A DNA stretch of 64,000 nucleotides, from NCBI RefSeq assembly GCF_003386285.1, contig NZ_QPNC01000031.1:1-64000 (forward strand), in the 5' to 3' direction. How positions within the stretch are numbered: position 1 is the first letter of the stretch; every line of letters starts with the position of its first letter. The position numbers and the translations under genes are program-made. The DNA comes from Nocardiopsis sp. FIRDI 009. Its GTDB lineage: Bacteria > Actinomycetota > Actinomycetes > Streptosporangiales > Streptosporangiaceae. The notes beneath the pieces are model-generated. The model did not search any database. It had not been told where the DNA came from and was given only the letters and a program-made list of their open reading frames with translations. This document shows, one piece after another, positions 42,385 to 49,745 of the stretch.

Positions 42385-43122
42385 TCAGTCGAGGGGGGTC
42401 GCCTGGTCCCAGACCTTCTCGTAGCTCTCCATGTAGGTGCTCACCATCCCACCGCCGGGGATCTTGCGGAGGTGGAAGACGGGGGCTTCGGCCGCCACGG
42501 AGCCGTACACGTGGGTGTTGACCAAGAGCTGATCATCCGCTCGGTACAGCGAGTTGTACAGGGTCGTGCCGTGTAGCCGGAACTCCGTGCCATCGACGGC
42601 GCGGAGAGGCTTGTACATCAGGATGACGTTGCGGATCTTGGCGGCCAGGAGTTCGTCCAGTCCCTCGTCCTTCCCGCGCTGCGCTACGGCTTCGCTGTCG
42701 GGGTCTCCCAGGGTGATTCGCACACGGACGCCTGCGCGGGCCTTGTCCGCCAGGAGCTTGAGCATGCTCGGGTCGTCCGCCAGAAAGAACCCGCTGAACA
42801 CGAGGATCGAGATCTCCTCCTGAGCGCCCTCGAAGAGGCGCTTCCACAGGTCGGGAGGGACGCTCCAGCGGTGGGGGTAGATCTCGATGATCTCGCTCTG
42901 CGAAGCTACCTTGCTCTGCTCCGGGCTCAGGGCCTCGGGCCAGATGTAGGTCTCTTCGACTCCGAGGTAGGCCGCGGCCGAGTAGCGGTGCCGTCGGTAG
43001 GGTGTGCGCCCCTGCGTGATCCAGCGCTCGACGCTCTTCGCGTCGACACCGATCGCTTCGGCCACGTCGGCCGGTGTGACGCCACGCTGAAGGAGCGCGG
43101 CTCGCAACCTCTCGTTCGGCAT
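42385..43122 (-). CDS. XRE regulator with phospholipase-D-like C-terminal domain (copy 2)
   Basis: 245 residues from ATG 43122; this start aligns with copy 1, and a -10-like box overlaps the upstream alternative GTG at 43161. HTH about 5-60 (PADVAEAIGVDAKSVERWIT), then the same second domain: HRWSVPPDLWKRLFEGAQEE, ISILVFSGFFLADDPSML, RITLGDPDSEAVAQRG, HGTTLYNSLYRADDQLLVNT, HVYG. First gene of the minus-strand operon with the two Clp-N genes (16- and 2-base gaps). Probably controls its own operon. Confidence 0.8.
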   Translation of the reverse strand: MPNERLRAALLQRGVTPADVAEAIGVDAKSVERWITQGRTPYRRHRYSAAAYLGVEETYIWPEALSPEQSKVASQSEIIEIYPHRWSVPPDLWKRLFEGAQEEISILVFSGFFLADDPSMLKLLADKARAGVRVRITLGDPDSEAVAQRGKDEGLDELLAAKIRNVILMYKPLRAVDGTEFRLHGTTLYNSLYRADDQLLVNTHVYGSVAAEAPVFHLRKIPGGGMVSTYMESYEKVWDQATPLD

Positions 43123-43161
43123 GTACCTCGGGGTTCGCAGGATGTCTGGGGACGCGCTCAC

Positions 43162-43187
43162 ATTATCGAGACGTCCCGAACACGTCC
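43162..43187 (-). promoter_or_regulatory. Operator-promoter of XRE/PLD-like copy 2
   Basis: On the minus strand a -10 box GATAAT (43162-43167) preceded by GACGTCCC (43170-43177) and CACGTCC (43181-43187), 11 bp apart. Same layout as 39006-39034. Confidence 0.5.
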
Positions 43188-43305
43188 AGCCATGTAGTGA
43201 TCTCGTCCCGCCACCTCAAGGGATCGTTGTCACTGTCGCCGGAACCCCCGGTGCCCAGCGGATTCGACGGAGCTCCTCAACTTCCTTCGTCTACCGCTGG
43301 TCGCC

Positions 43306-43338
43306 AACTTCGATACATGCTATACATGTATCGAAGTT
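43306..43338. promoter_or_regulatory. 33-bp perfect palindrome upstream of pra-like gene
   Basis: Two 14-base arms AACTTCGATACATG / CATGTATCGAAGTT around CTATA. Ideal shape for a dimeric repressor, for example the element's GntR protein or the XRE proteins. It lies 74 bases before the pra-like gene. Confidence 0.6.
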
Positions 43339-43345
43339 AGTCCGA

Positions 43346-43364
43346 GTGATCGCCCAGCGATCAC
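43346..43364. promoter_or_regulatory. 19-bp perfect palindrome upstream of pra-like gene
   Basis: GTGATCGC-CCA-GCGATCAC, eight bases downstream of the 33-bp palindrome. Different sequence, so probably a site for a second regulator. Confidence 0.55.
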
Positions 43365-43411
43365 CGAAAAGGGTTCTGACCTGTGTGAACGATGAGAAGA
43401 GGACTGCCGAT

Positions 43412-43816
43412 ATGGCGATTCAAGGTGCGTTGCCGGTGGAGTTCGGGACGGTGTTCCCGCACGGGGCGTTCGCTCTGGGGGTGGAAGCGATCACCGATTT
43501 CGAGACCAAGCGTCCCCAGCTGGACAAGGACTCGGGCCTGCCGTTGTGGGCGGTGGACGTGATCGACGCAGACCCGGAAGCCCGGGGCAAGGCCAAGAGC
43601 GTGAAGGTCAAGGTGGCCGCCGAGCACTGCCCGACGCTGCCGGACGAGGTTCCCGGTCTGCCGTTTCGCCCGGTGGAGTTCGAGCAGATGGCGGTCATGC
43701 CCTACGTCGACGACAACGGCCGTCGCCCCCGGGTGGCCTACTCCCTGCGGGCGCGCGGCGTGAAGGCCCCCGGTGCCACTGGTGGCCGTCGCTCCCAGAC
43801 CAAGGACGCCGCCTGA
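43412..43816 (+). CDS. Pra-like activator of replication, integration and excision
   Basis: 134 residues from ATG 43412. The N-terminus MAIQGALPVEFGTVFPHGAF and the stretch PGLPFRPVEFEQMAVMPYVD followed by RVAYSLRARGVKAPG match the AICE protein usually named Pra in pSAM2-like elements, as I recall the family. Pra activates the rep-xis-int operon. It starts the plus-strand transfer block and is preceded by two palindromes. Family assignment is from memory of the pattern; no search was done. Confidence 0.7.
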   Translation: MAIQGALPVEFGTVFPHGAFALGVEAITDFETKRPQLDKDSGLPLWAVDVIDADPEARGKAKSVKVKVAAEHCPTLPDEVPGLPFRPVEFEQMAVMPYVDDNGRRPRVAYSLRARGVKAPGATGGRRSQTKDAA

Positions 43817-43830
43817 GGCGTGCATGAAGC

Positions 43831-43865
43831 GGGGCGGCCTGGTGCGCCAACACCTGAGCCGCCCC
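43831..43865 (+). terminator. Hairpin after pra-like gene
   Basis: GGGGCGGC and GCCGCCCC close a stem that continues inside as GGTG/CACC. No U-run. Separates pra from the transfer genes. Confidence 0.55.
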
Positions 43866-43915
43866 TGAACCCCTCCCCGTTACCTGCGAAAGCTTCGTGA
43901 AGAGGTGTCTTCAGT

Positions 43916-44167
43916 ATGTCCGATTACCCCGATGACCTGTCCCACCTGACCGGATCCCAGCTCCTCCGGGTCTTCCTGGACGCAGTGCGCACGCCGCCCA
44001 CCACCGCCGTGGAGCGGGCGGAGTTCTTCGACTTCAAAGCCCGCGTGTTCGCCCTGATCGCCGAGCGGGACGGCAACCCCGACGCGGCCAAGGCCGCCGC
44101 GCGTGCTCGTGCCGACCGTGACCGGGTCCTGGCCCGGATCGAGACCTCGAACGGGGGTGAGAAGTGA
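43916..44167 (+). CDS. Small hypothetical element protein
   Basis: 83 residues. Helical and charged: LTGSQLLRVFLDAVRTPP, then AKAAARARADRDRVLARIE. It overlaps the start of the transfer ATPase gene by GTGA, so translation is coupled. Similar small genes precede tra in AICEs. Function unknown. Confidence 0.7.
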   Translation: MSDYPDDLSHLTGSQLLRVFLDAVRTPPTTAVERAEFFDFKARVFALIAERDGNPDAAKAAARARADRDRVLARIETSNGGEK

Positions 44168-45582
44168 TGCCGTCCACGGTGGGTTCCACCCGAACCTCCC
44201 CGACTCTGCCATCCCCGGCTCAGGGGGTGCGGTGGACGACCCCGATCGTGGAAACCCCCGGGATCATCGTCCTGGCCTCGTGGGTGTGGCGGCTGGCCCG
44301 GTTCCTGGTGACGCTGCCGTTCCGGTTCCCCGTCATGGTCGGCTCCGCCGCCGTCACGGTGTCGTCCTGGTACTGGTTCGGCTGGGTGGGCCTGGCCGTG
44401 CTGTGCGGTGTCGCCACGGTGGCCTCTCTGGTGTGGTGGCGCGCATGGCCGGACTCGTTCCGTGCCTGGGTGACGCTGCGGTTGTTGGCGTGGTGGCGGC
44501 ACGTGGTGGTCTACCGCCGGCACTGGCAACCCGTCCTGGTCATCTCCGGGCTGGCCGAGTCCTACCAGGAACGCCGCTACCTGCCCCACATCCGCCGCGT
44601 CTCCTGCACCTCCTGGGCTGACCGGGTCCGGGTGACCCTCGTGGCCGGAACCTCCCCGGCCGATTTCGAGACCCGGGTGGCTGAGCTGGCGCACGGGTTC
44701 GGTGCTCCGTCGTGTCGTGTGGTGGTGGAGGGGCCTCGGCGGATCACTCTGGAGTTCCCTCGCCACGACACGTTGGCCGAACCCCTGGCCGCCCTCGACG
44801 TCCCAGATGAGGTGAACTTGTCCGCGCTGCCGGTTGGTGTCACCGAAGACGGTTCCGAGTGGCGGCTTCGCCTGCACGGGACTCATGTCCTGGTGGCGGG
44901 GGTGACCGGGTCGGGGAAGGGGTCGGTGATCTGGTCCGTTATCCGCGCGATGCTTCCCGCCGTGGCGGACGGTACCGCGCAGGTGTGGGCGATCGATCCC
45001 AAGCGGATGGAGCTGTCCTACGGCCGGGGCCTGTTCGCTCACTACGCGGACGACGGTGAATCCGCGGTGGCCGTCCTGGAATCAGCGGTCGCGGACATGC
45101 AGGACCGTGCCCGACGCTACGCCGGTAAGCAGCGCTCCCACGTCCCCACACAGACGGATCCGTTCGTCCTGGTGGTGCTGGACGAGGTGGCGTTCCTGAC
45201 CGCCTACCACCCTGATCGGGATGTTCGCCGCCGCTCGGAGAACGCCATAGCCACCCTGACGTCCCAGGGGCGTTCGGTCGGGTTCGCTGTCCTGGCCGCT
45301 CTCCAGGATCCCCGCAAAGAGGTGATGAACCTGCGGAACCTGTTCCCGGACAAGGTCGCGCTCCGGCTGGACGAGGCATCGCAGGTGGACATGATCCTTG
45401 GGGAAGGTGCTCGGGACCGTGGGGCGAACGCGCATCTGATCGACCCGGGGCTTGCCGGGGTGGGCTACGTCCGGATGGAGGGCTCCCCGGCACCGGTACG
45501 GGTGCGGGCGGCGTACGTGTCCGACGACGACATCACCGCCATGACCGACGCTTACGGATCTGAGCCTTGGGAGGTGGAGTGA
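44164..45582 (+). CDS. FtsK/SpoIIIE-type DNA transfer ATPase (TraSA/TraB-like)
   Basis: 472 residues from GTG 44164 (ATG 44167 is an alternative). Membrane spans near residues 35-100 (SWVWRLARFLVTLPFRFPV, TVSSWYWFGWVGLAVLC). Cytoplasmic motor with Walker A AGVTGSGKGSVIW (about 245-258) and Walker B LVVLDEVAFLT (about 336). Such proteins pump double-stranded plasmid DNA between mycelial cells in AICE transfer. The only transfer protein of the element. Its 3' end overlaps the convergent small membrane gene by 31 bases. Confidence 0.93.
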   Translation: MMPSTVGSTRTSPTLPSPAQGVRWTTPIVETPGIIVLASWVWRLARFLVTLPFRFPVMVGSAAVTVSSWYWFGWVGLAVLCGVATVASLVWWRAWPDSFRAWVTLRLLAWWRHVVVYRRHWQPVLVISGLAESYQERRYLPHIRRVSCTSWADRVRVTLVAGTSPADFETRVAELAHGFGAPSCRVVVEGPRRITLEFPRHDTLAEPLAALDVPDEVNLSALPVGVTEDGSEWRLRLHGTHVLVAGVTGSGKGSVIWSVIRAMLPAVADGTAQVWAIDPKRMELSYGRGLFAHYADDGESAVAVLESAVADMQDRARRYAGKQRSHVPTQTDPFVLVVLDEVAFLTAYHPDRDVRRRSENAIATLTSQGRSVGFAVLAALQDPRKEVMNLRNLFPDKVALRLDEASQVDMILGEGARDRGANAHLIDPGLAGVGYVRMEGSPAPVRVRAAYVSDDDITAMTDAYGSEPWEVE

Positions 45583-45746
45583 TGACCGCGTTTGCGTCGG
45601 TACCACTCAGTCCACAGGATCACCAGCGCGAACCAAACTCCCGCCCCGGCGAGTGCTGCCAACAGACCAACGTGGATCGACAGCATCCCGGACAGCAGCA
45701 TCCCTGGGAAGCTCGCCCAGAACATGAGGCGTTGCGGTGTGTCCAT
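45552..45746 (-). CDS. Small membrane protein C
   Basis: 64 residues. Two hydrophobic spans (FPGMLLSGMLSIHVGLLAAL, AGVWFALVILWTEW) then YRRKRGHH and a polar tail STSQGSDP. Third gene of the minus-strand trio, convergent on tra. Same layout as the small membrane genes of the decayed element. Confidence 0.65.
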   Translation of the reverse strand: MDTPQRLMFWASFPGMLLSGMLSIHVGLLAALAGAGVWFALVILWTEWYRRKRGHHSTSQGSDP

Positions 45747-45776
45747 GACGAAACCCTAGATCGACGTCAGATGGTT

Positions 45777-45986
45777 CTACAGGGCGGACCCTTCATCGGA
45801 TGGAGGGGCCTCATGATCCTGCGCTCTACGCATTCGCCGAGTGACCATGAACGCGGTGATCAGGACCAGACCGCAAATGCCGATCCAGACCAACTGGGCA
45901 GTCTCGCTCCCGTAAGCAAGCAGAACCATCCAGATCAGGTACGGCAGAACCGTCATGGCTACACGGAACACATCGGATCTGTTCAT
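45777..45986 (-). CDS. Small membrane protein B
   Basis: 69 residues. Two spans (FRVAMTVLPYLIWMVLLAYG and LVWIGICGLVLITAFMV), then RRMRRAQDH and the tail EAPPSDEGSAL. Thirty bases from each neighbour of the trio. Function unknown; a Spd-type role in element spread is possible by position only. Confidence 0.68.
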   Translation of the reverse strand: MNRSDVFRVAMTVLPYLIWMVLLAYGSETAQLVWIGICGLVLITAFMVTRRMRRAQDHEAPPSDEGSAL

Positions 45987-46016
45987 GACGAAACCCCAGA
46001 TCGGTTGCAGGTGGGC

Positions 46017-46268
46017 CTACAGGGCGGACTCTTCTGCTGGGGGAGGGGTGGCTTGATGTTCACGCTGCGCAAGCCGCTGTTTCCGGTACTCCCAGAGGTT
46101 GACTACCAGCCCGGTCGCTGTGAAGAACAAGGCCATCCATGTGCTCGGGGGAGCACTCTGGTTGTTGCTCCAACAGATCGCGATGTGCGCCACCGAGAGG
46201 ACGACACCGAACAGGCACAGGAGTGCCTGCACCCAAAGAGGCACCTCACGCTTGAGCAACTTCTTCAT
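46017..46268 (-). CDS. Small membrane protein A
   Basis: 83 residues from ATG 46268. Spans VQALLCLFGVVLSVAHIAI and TWMALFFTATGLVVNL, then the basic turn WEYRKQRLAQREH and the tail PPPAEESAL. First gene of the trio, divergent from rep with 40 bases between the start codons, exactly as in the decayed element. Confidence 0.68.
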   Translation of the reverse strand: MKKLLKREVPLWVQALLCLFGVVLSVAHIAICWSNNQSAPPSTWMALFFTATGLVVNLWEYRKQRLAQREHQATPPPAEESAL

Positions 46269-46308
46269 CGAGTCGGGGTCCTGACTGCGGGGTTGTGGGG
46301 GTGGGTTG

Positions 46309-47991
46309 ATGCCGACTCCTACCGGTAAGTCGACCCGTGCCGAACGGCTCGCGCAACCCCTGGCCCGTGAGGTGGCTGAACAGGTCGCCGCTGACCACGG
46401 GGTGTGCATCCGCCCGGTGTCCCTTCGACGCACCGACATCGCCACCGGTGCCACCGAAATCGTGGACGTCCCGTGCGGGTCCACCCTCGAATCCCGCTGC
46501 CCCGCCTGCGCGAGGCGGAAACGGTCTCTGCGGCGCACTCAGTGCGAAGAGGGCTGGCACCTGGCCGCCGAACCGGTGGTGGAGCCTGACCCGCCGTCCG
46601 AGGTGCAACGGGCCTGGGTGGAACAGCGGGCCGTGGTCACCGCTGAACGGGAACGGCTCGCCACGTCCGGGGAGGCCTCGGCGGAGGACCTGGCTCGCCT
46701 GGACGCTGCGATTTCGGACCTGGACGAGGAGATCAACGCGTCCGGTCTCCGGGGCTCAGTCACCCGCTCGGGCGCCTCGCCGGGGTCGCGTCGGGTCCGC
46801 TCGACTCGTCGTCGCCAGGATGCCCCGGACCTCCCGAAGCGACCCATGACCCGCAAGACGGTCGGACGGGCCTACACCGACCCCAACACCGGCCAGATCT
46901 TCCGGCCGTCGCTGTTCATCACGCTCACCCTCGACTCCTACGGGCGGGTGAAGACGGACGGGACCCCGGTCGACCCGACCACGTACGACTACCGGCGGGC
47001 GGCTCGGGACGCCATCCACTTCTCCAAGCTCGTGGACCGGTTCGTGCAGAACCTCCGACGGGTAGCCGGGTTCGATGTGCAGTACTTCGCGGCCGTCGAA
47101 CCGCAACGGCGTCTGGCTCCGCACCTGCACATGGCCACCCGAGGCACGATCCCCCGGGCCGAGCTGCGACAGGTGGCCGCCGCGACCTACCACCAAGTGT
47201 GGTGGCCCAACGCTGACCGTGTCGTCTTCGAAGGCGACCACCTGCCGGTGTGGGACGAGGCGACTGGTGTCTATGTCGACCCGTCGACAGGCCAACTCCT
47301 GCCCACATGGGATGAGGCTCTGGACGCCCTGGACGAGGATCCCGACGCCGAACCCCATCACGTGGTGCGGTTCGGTCGACAAGTCGACGCCAAGGGGGTC
47401 GTGGCGGGCTCGGCGGACGCTGACCGGTGTGTGCGCTACCTGGCGAAGTACCTGACGAAGGACATCGCTGAGTGCCACGAGGTCGAAACGATCTCGCAGG
47501 AACAGCACGTGGACCGGTTGTTGGACGCGTTACGGTTCGAACCGTGCTCGCCCCGGTGCGCGAACTGGCTCCGCTACGGGATCCAGCCCCAGGACGCCAA
47601 GGCGGGGCTCCGTCCGGGGTTCTGCCGGTCCAAGGCGCACCGTCGCGAACACCTCGGCTACGCGGGCCGCCGCGTCCTGGTCTCCCGCAAGTGGTCGGGC
47701 AAGACCCTCGCCGACCACAAGGCGGACCGGCTGGCCTGGGTCCTGGACGCCCTCGGCATTGACCCGAACAACGAGGGCCAAGAGGACGAGAACGATCCCC
47801 GCTCACCGGTGCCGACCTCGGTGAACTCCGGCCGGTTCGCGTGGGAACTGGCCCTACCCACCGATCCGGACGTGGCTCCCCGCGAACGCCGCCTGCTCCG
47901 GGCGGTGGGCGAGTCCCTCAAACGCCGCGCCCAACTCGACGCGGCACGGCAGAACGATCTTTCGGCAACTCCAGAGACGAGGGCCGCATGA
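46309..47991 (+). CDS. RepSA-like HUH replication initiator
   Basis: 560 residues from ATG 46309. Zinc-type motif SRCPACARRKRSLRRTQCEE near residue 65; charged linker; then a Rep domain with the metal-binding HUH motif RLAPHLHMATRGT (H272, H274) and a following GFDVQYFAAVEPQ. Rolling-circle initiators of this class nick the element's origin and replicate it after excision. The last codons overlap xis by ATGA, so rep-xis-int is one operon. Intact counterpart of the relic at 2516-3578. Confidence 0.9.
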   Translation: MPTPTGKSTRAERLAQPLAREVAEQVAADHGVCIRPVSLRRTDIATGATEIVDVPCGSTLESRCPACARRKRSLRRTQCEEGWHLAAEPVVEPDPPSEVQRAWVEQRAVVTAERERLATSGEASAEDLARLDAAISDLDEEINASGLRGSVTRSGASPGSRRVRSTRRRQDAPDLPKRPMTRKTVGRAYTDPNTGQIFRPSLFITLTLDSYGRVKTDGTPVDPTTYDYRRAARDAIHFSKLVDRFVQNLRRVAGFDVQYFAAVEPQRRLAPHLHMATRGTIPRAELRQVAAATYHQVWWPNADRVVFEGDHLPVWDEATGVYVDPSTGQLLPTWDEALDALDEDPDAEPHHVVRFGRQVDAKGVVAGSADADRCVRYLAKYLTKDIAECHEVETISQEQHVDRLLDALRFEPCSPRCANWLRYGIQPQDAKAGLRPGFCRSKAHRREHLGYAGRRVLVSRKWSGKTLADHKADRLAWVLDALGIDPNNEGQEDENDPRSPVPTSVNSGRFAWELALPTDPDVAPRERRLLRAVGESLKRRAQLDAARQNDLSATPETRAA

Positions 47992-48191
47992 CCCCCACAG
48001 CAACTACTTCGACCGCCCCCAACCCTCGTACCGCGCTGTGGTCGGTGAAGGACACCGCTGCCTTCCTCCGGGTGCCCGCGAAGACGCTCTACGAGTGGCG
48101 GTACAAGGGCGACGGTCCGCCCTCTCACCGTGTCGGTCGGTACGTGCGCTACCTTCCGGACGAGGTCCACGCCTGGGTCCGATCCCAGTAA
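47988..48191 (+). CDS. Excisionase (MerR-type helix-turn-helix)
   Basis: 67 residues, start overlapping the rep stop. Winged HTH of the excisionase type: ALWSVKDTAAFLRVPAKTLY, EWRYKGDGPPSHRVGRYVRY, then LPDEVHAWV. Works with Int to excise the element. Int follows 24 bases downstream with a GGAAGGA ribosome site. Confidence 0.93.
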   Translation: MTPTATTSTAPNPRTALWSVKDTAAFLRVPAKTLYEWRYKGDGPPSHRVGRYVRYLPDEVHAWVRSQ

Positions 48192-48215
48192 CCCCTACCT
48201 GGAAGGAAACCCCTG

Positions 48216-49415
48216 ATGGCTCGCGCGTGGGTCTACGACCGCACGAAAGACAAGGCGTACAACGAGGCCGTGAAGAAGGCCAAGGACGCCAAACGCACAC
48301 CGCCCGCCCGGTGGTGGGTTCGCTACTACAACCCGGCTGGCCAGCTGAAGAGTGGCGGCACGTTCCACAAGAAACCGGACGCGGAGAAGAAGCAGACCGA
48401 GATCGAGAACAGCCTTCACGAGGGCACGTACCGCAACCCGCAGGATGCCAAGGTCACCTTCGGCTCGATGGCTGAGAAGTGGCTGACTACCCGAACGGAC
48501 ATCAAGCGCTCGACGTGGTGGCAGTACCGCGCGGTCCTGGACAACCACGTCCTACCCCGGTGGGCGGACCTTCCTCTTTCGGCAATCCACAACGAGGACA
48601 TCGCGGTGTGGGTGGCGCAACTCCAGAAGCCGCGGGACGAGGGCGGGAGCAATCTCGGGGCCTCCCAGACGCGGCACGCTCACGTGGTGCTGTCGATGGT
48701 CCTGGGCTGGTGCGTCCCTCGCCGCATCCCGTTCAACCCGGCCAAGGGTGTCCCGCTCCCCAAGCCCAGCGAGGCCGAACACGTCTACCTCGACCACGGC
48801 CAGGTGGAGGCGCTGGCGAACGCCTCCCTGACGCTGCGCACGAAGTACGGGCAGGAACTCGCATCGGCCAAGGTGAGCCGGGCGCTCATCCTGCTTCTCG
48901 CCTACACCGGCATGCGGTGGAGTGAGGCCGCGGCCCTTCGCGTCGGCAGGGTGGACCTGGACAAGAGACGGGTCCGGGTCGTCGTCACCTTCGCGGAGGT
49001 GGACGGCAAGCTGGTCGAGCAACCTCCGAAGAACGGCAAGTTCCGGACCGTTCCCATTCCCAAGTCCCTCGTGCCCGAGCTGCGACCGTTCGTCGACGGG
49101 CGACCGGATGACGCGCTGGTCTTCACGACCAGGCGGGGCGCTTCGCTCCGTATCCGGAACTGGCGGAACCGTGAGTTCGCCTTGGCGGTGAAGGCGGCCA
49201 AGCTCGACGGCCTGGGCCTGACGCCCCACAAGCTCCGGCACACCGCCGCGTCGCTCGCCATCGCGGCCGGTGCCGACGTGAAGGTGGTCCAAGCGATGCT
49301 CGGTCACAAGACCGCGACCATGACCCTGGATAGGTATGGCCACCTGTTCCCGGACCGCCTGGACGAGGTGGCCGATGCGATGGACGAGGCCCGTCGGCAG
49401 GTCCTCGCCGCCTGA
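48216..49415 (+). CDS. int: Tyrosine site-specific integrase
   Basis: 399 residues. N-terminal arm-binding and SAM-like domains (TFGSMAEKWLTTRTDIKRST), then the catalytic domain with R234 (AYTGMRWSEAAAL), H338-x-x-R341 (TPHKLRHTAAS), H364 (MLGHKTATM) and nucleophile Y374 (LDRYGHLFPD): the full R-H-R-H-Y set. Catalyses recombination between attP and the tRNA-Ser 3' end, 120 bases downstream. Its C-terminus is nearly identical to the fragment at 2314-2515, although that element uses tRNA-Ala. Confidence 0.96.
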   Translation: MARAWVYDRTKDKAYNEAVKKAKDAKRTPPARWWVRYYNPAGQLKSGGTFHKKPDAEKKQTEIENSLHEGTYRNPQDAKVTFGSMAEKWLTTRTDIKRSTWWQYRAVLDNHVLPRWADLPLSAIHNEDIAVWVAQLQKPRDEGGSNLGASQTRHAHVVLSMVLGWCVPRRIPFNPAKGVPLPKPSEAEHVYLDHGQVEALANASLTLRTKYGQELASAKVSRALILLLAYTGMRWSEAAALRVGRVDLDKRRVRVVVTFAEVDGKLVEQPPKNGKFRTVPIPKSLVPELRPFVDGRPDDALVFTTRRGASLRIRNWRNREFALAVKAAKLDGLGLTPHKLRHTAASLAIAAGADVKVVQAMLGHKTATMTLDRYGHLFPDRLDEVADAMDEARRQVLAA

Positions 49416-49427
49416 AGGCGCGAACGA

Positions 49428-49493
49428 CGAAGGCCGGTGGTTCCTCGGCCCGTGTGCGATAAATGTGCAACGGACCCGGACCACCGGCCTTCG
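49428..49493 (+). terminator. int terminator hairpin enclosing an arm-type site
   Basis: CGAAGGCCGGTGGT and ACCACCGGCCTTCG form a perfect 14-bp stem with a 38-base loop that contains TGTGC-GATAAA-TGTGC (49453-49468). A smaller hairpin GAGTCGC/GCGACTC follows before the att core and could serve the tRNA on the other strand. Confidence 0.6.
49453..49468 (+). other. Candidate integrase arm-type site (int-proximal)
   Basis: TGTGC-N6-TGTGC, 66 bases from the att core. Matches the distal-arm site at 37299-37314 in sequence and orientation. Confidence 0.55.
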
Positions 49494-49534
49494 GTGTCTT
49501 CGCCGCGAGTCGCTGACCTGCGGCGACTCACGGT

Positions 49535-49574
49535 TTCGGCGGAGGGTGTGGGATTTGAACCCACGAAGTCCCGT
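49535..49574 (-). repeat. att core repeat, tRNA-Ser copy
   Basis: Forty bases identical to 37153-37192, completing the functional tRNA-Ser. Confidence 0.95.
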
Positions 49575-49628
49575 CAAGGACTTGGTGCTTTTCAAGAGCA
49601 CTGCACTCGGCCGCTATGCGAACCCTCC
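49540..49628 (-). tRNA. tRNA-Ser (anticodon UGA)
   Basis: An 89-base class II tRNA. Acceptor stem GGAGGGT/ACCCTCC with discriminator G, anticodon loop GTGCT-CTTGAAA-AGCAC giving TGA (plus-strand 49592-49594), long variable arm with AAGTCC..GGACTT, T-arm GTGGG-TTCAAAT-CCCAC. CCA not encoded. Its 3' end is the attB of the element. Confidence 0.96.
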
Positions 49629-49699
49629 TGGGGGAGAGCTGGTCTCCGCCAGTCATGTTAGGGCATGGCCCGTGAATCCACACCCCGGTATGTTCGCGC

Positions 49700-49728
49700 C
49701 CCCGACGCCGGGAGTGCGGGCGTCGGGG
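49700..49728 (-). terminator. Hairpin after allantoicase gene
   Basis: CCCCGACGCC and GGCGTCGGGG, perfect 10-bp stem, 9-base loop, 18 bases past the alc stop codon. Confidence 0.6.
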
Positions 49729-49745
49729 ACGGCGCGAGCGGTGGG

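Larger units (their letters stand above)
37153..49574. mobile_element. AICE integrated in tRNA-Ser(UGA)
   Basis: A 12.4-kb element flanked by a 40-bp perfect repeat of the tRNA-Ser 3' end. Core: int, xis and HUH rep in overlapping order next to the tRNA; an FtsK/TraB-type transfer ATPase; a Pra-like activator; a GntR regulator. This is the pSAM2-like plan: site-specific integration, rolling-circle-type replication after excision, and transfer as double-stranded DNA by a single translocase. All core frames are intact, so it may still be mobile. Cargo includes paired XRE/PLD-like proteins, Clp-N proteins, a Nudix fusion and an HD protein. Confidence 0.95.
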
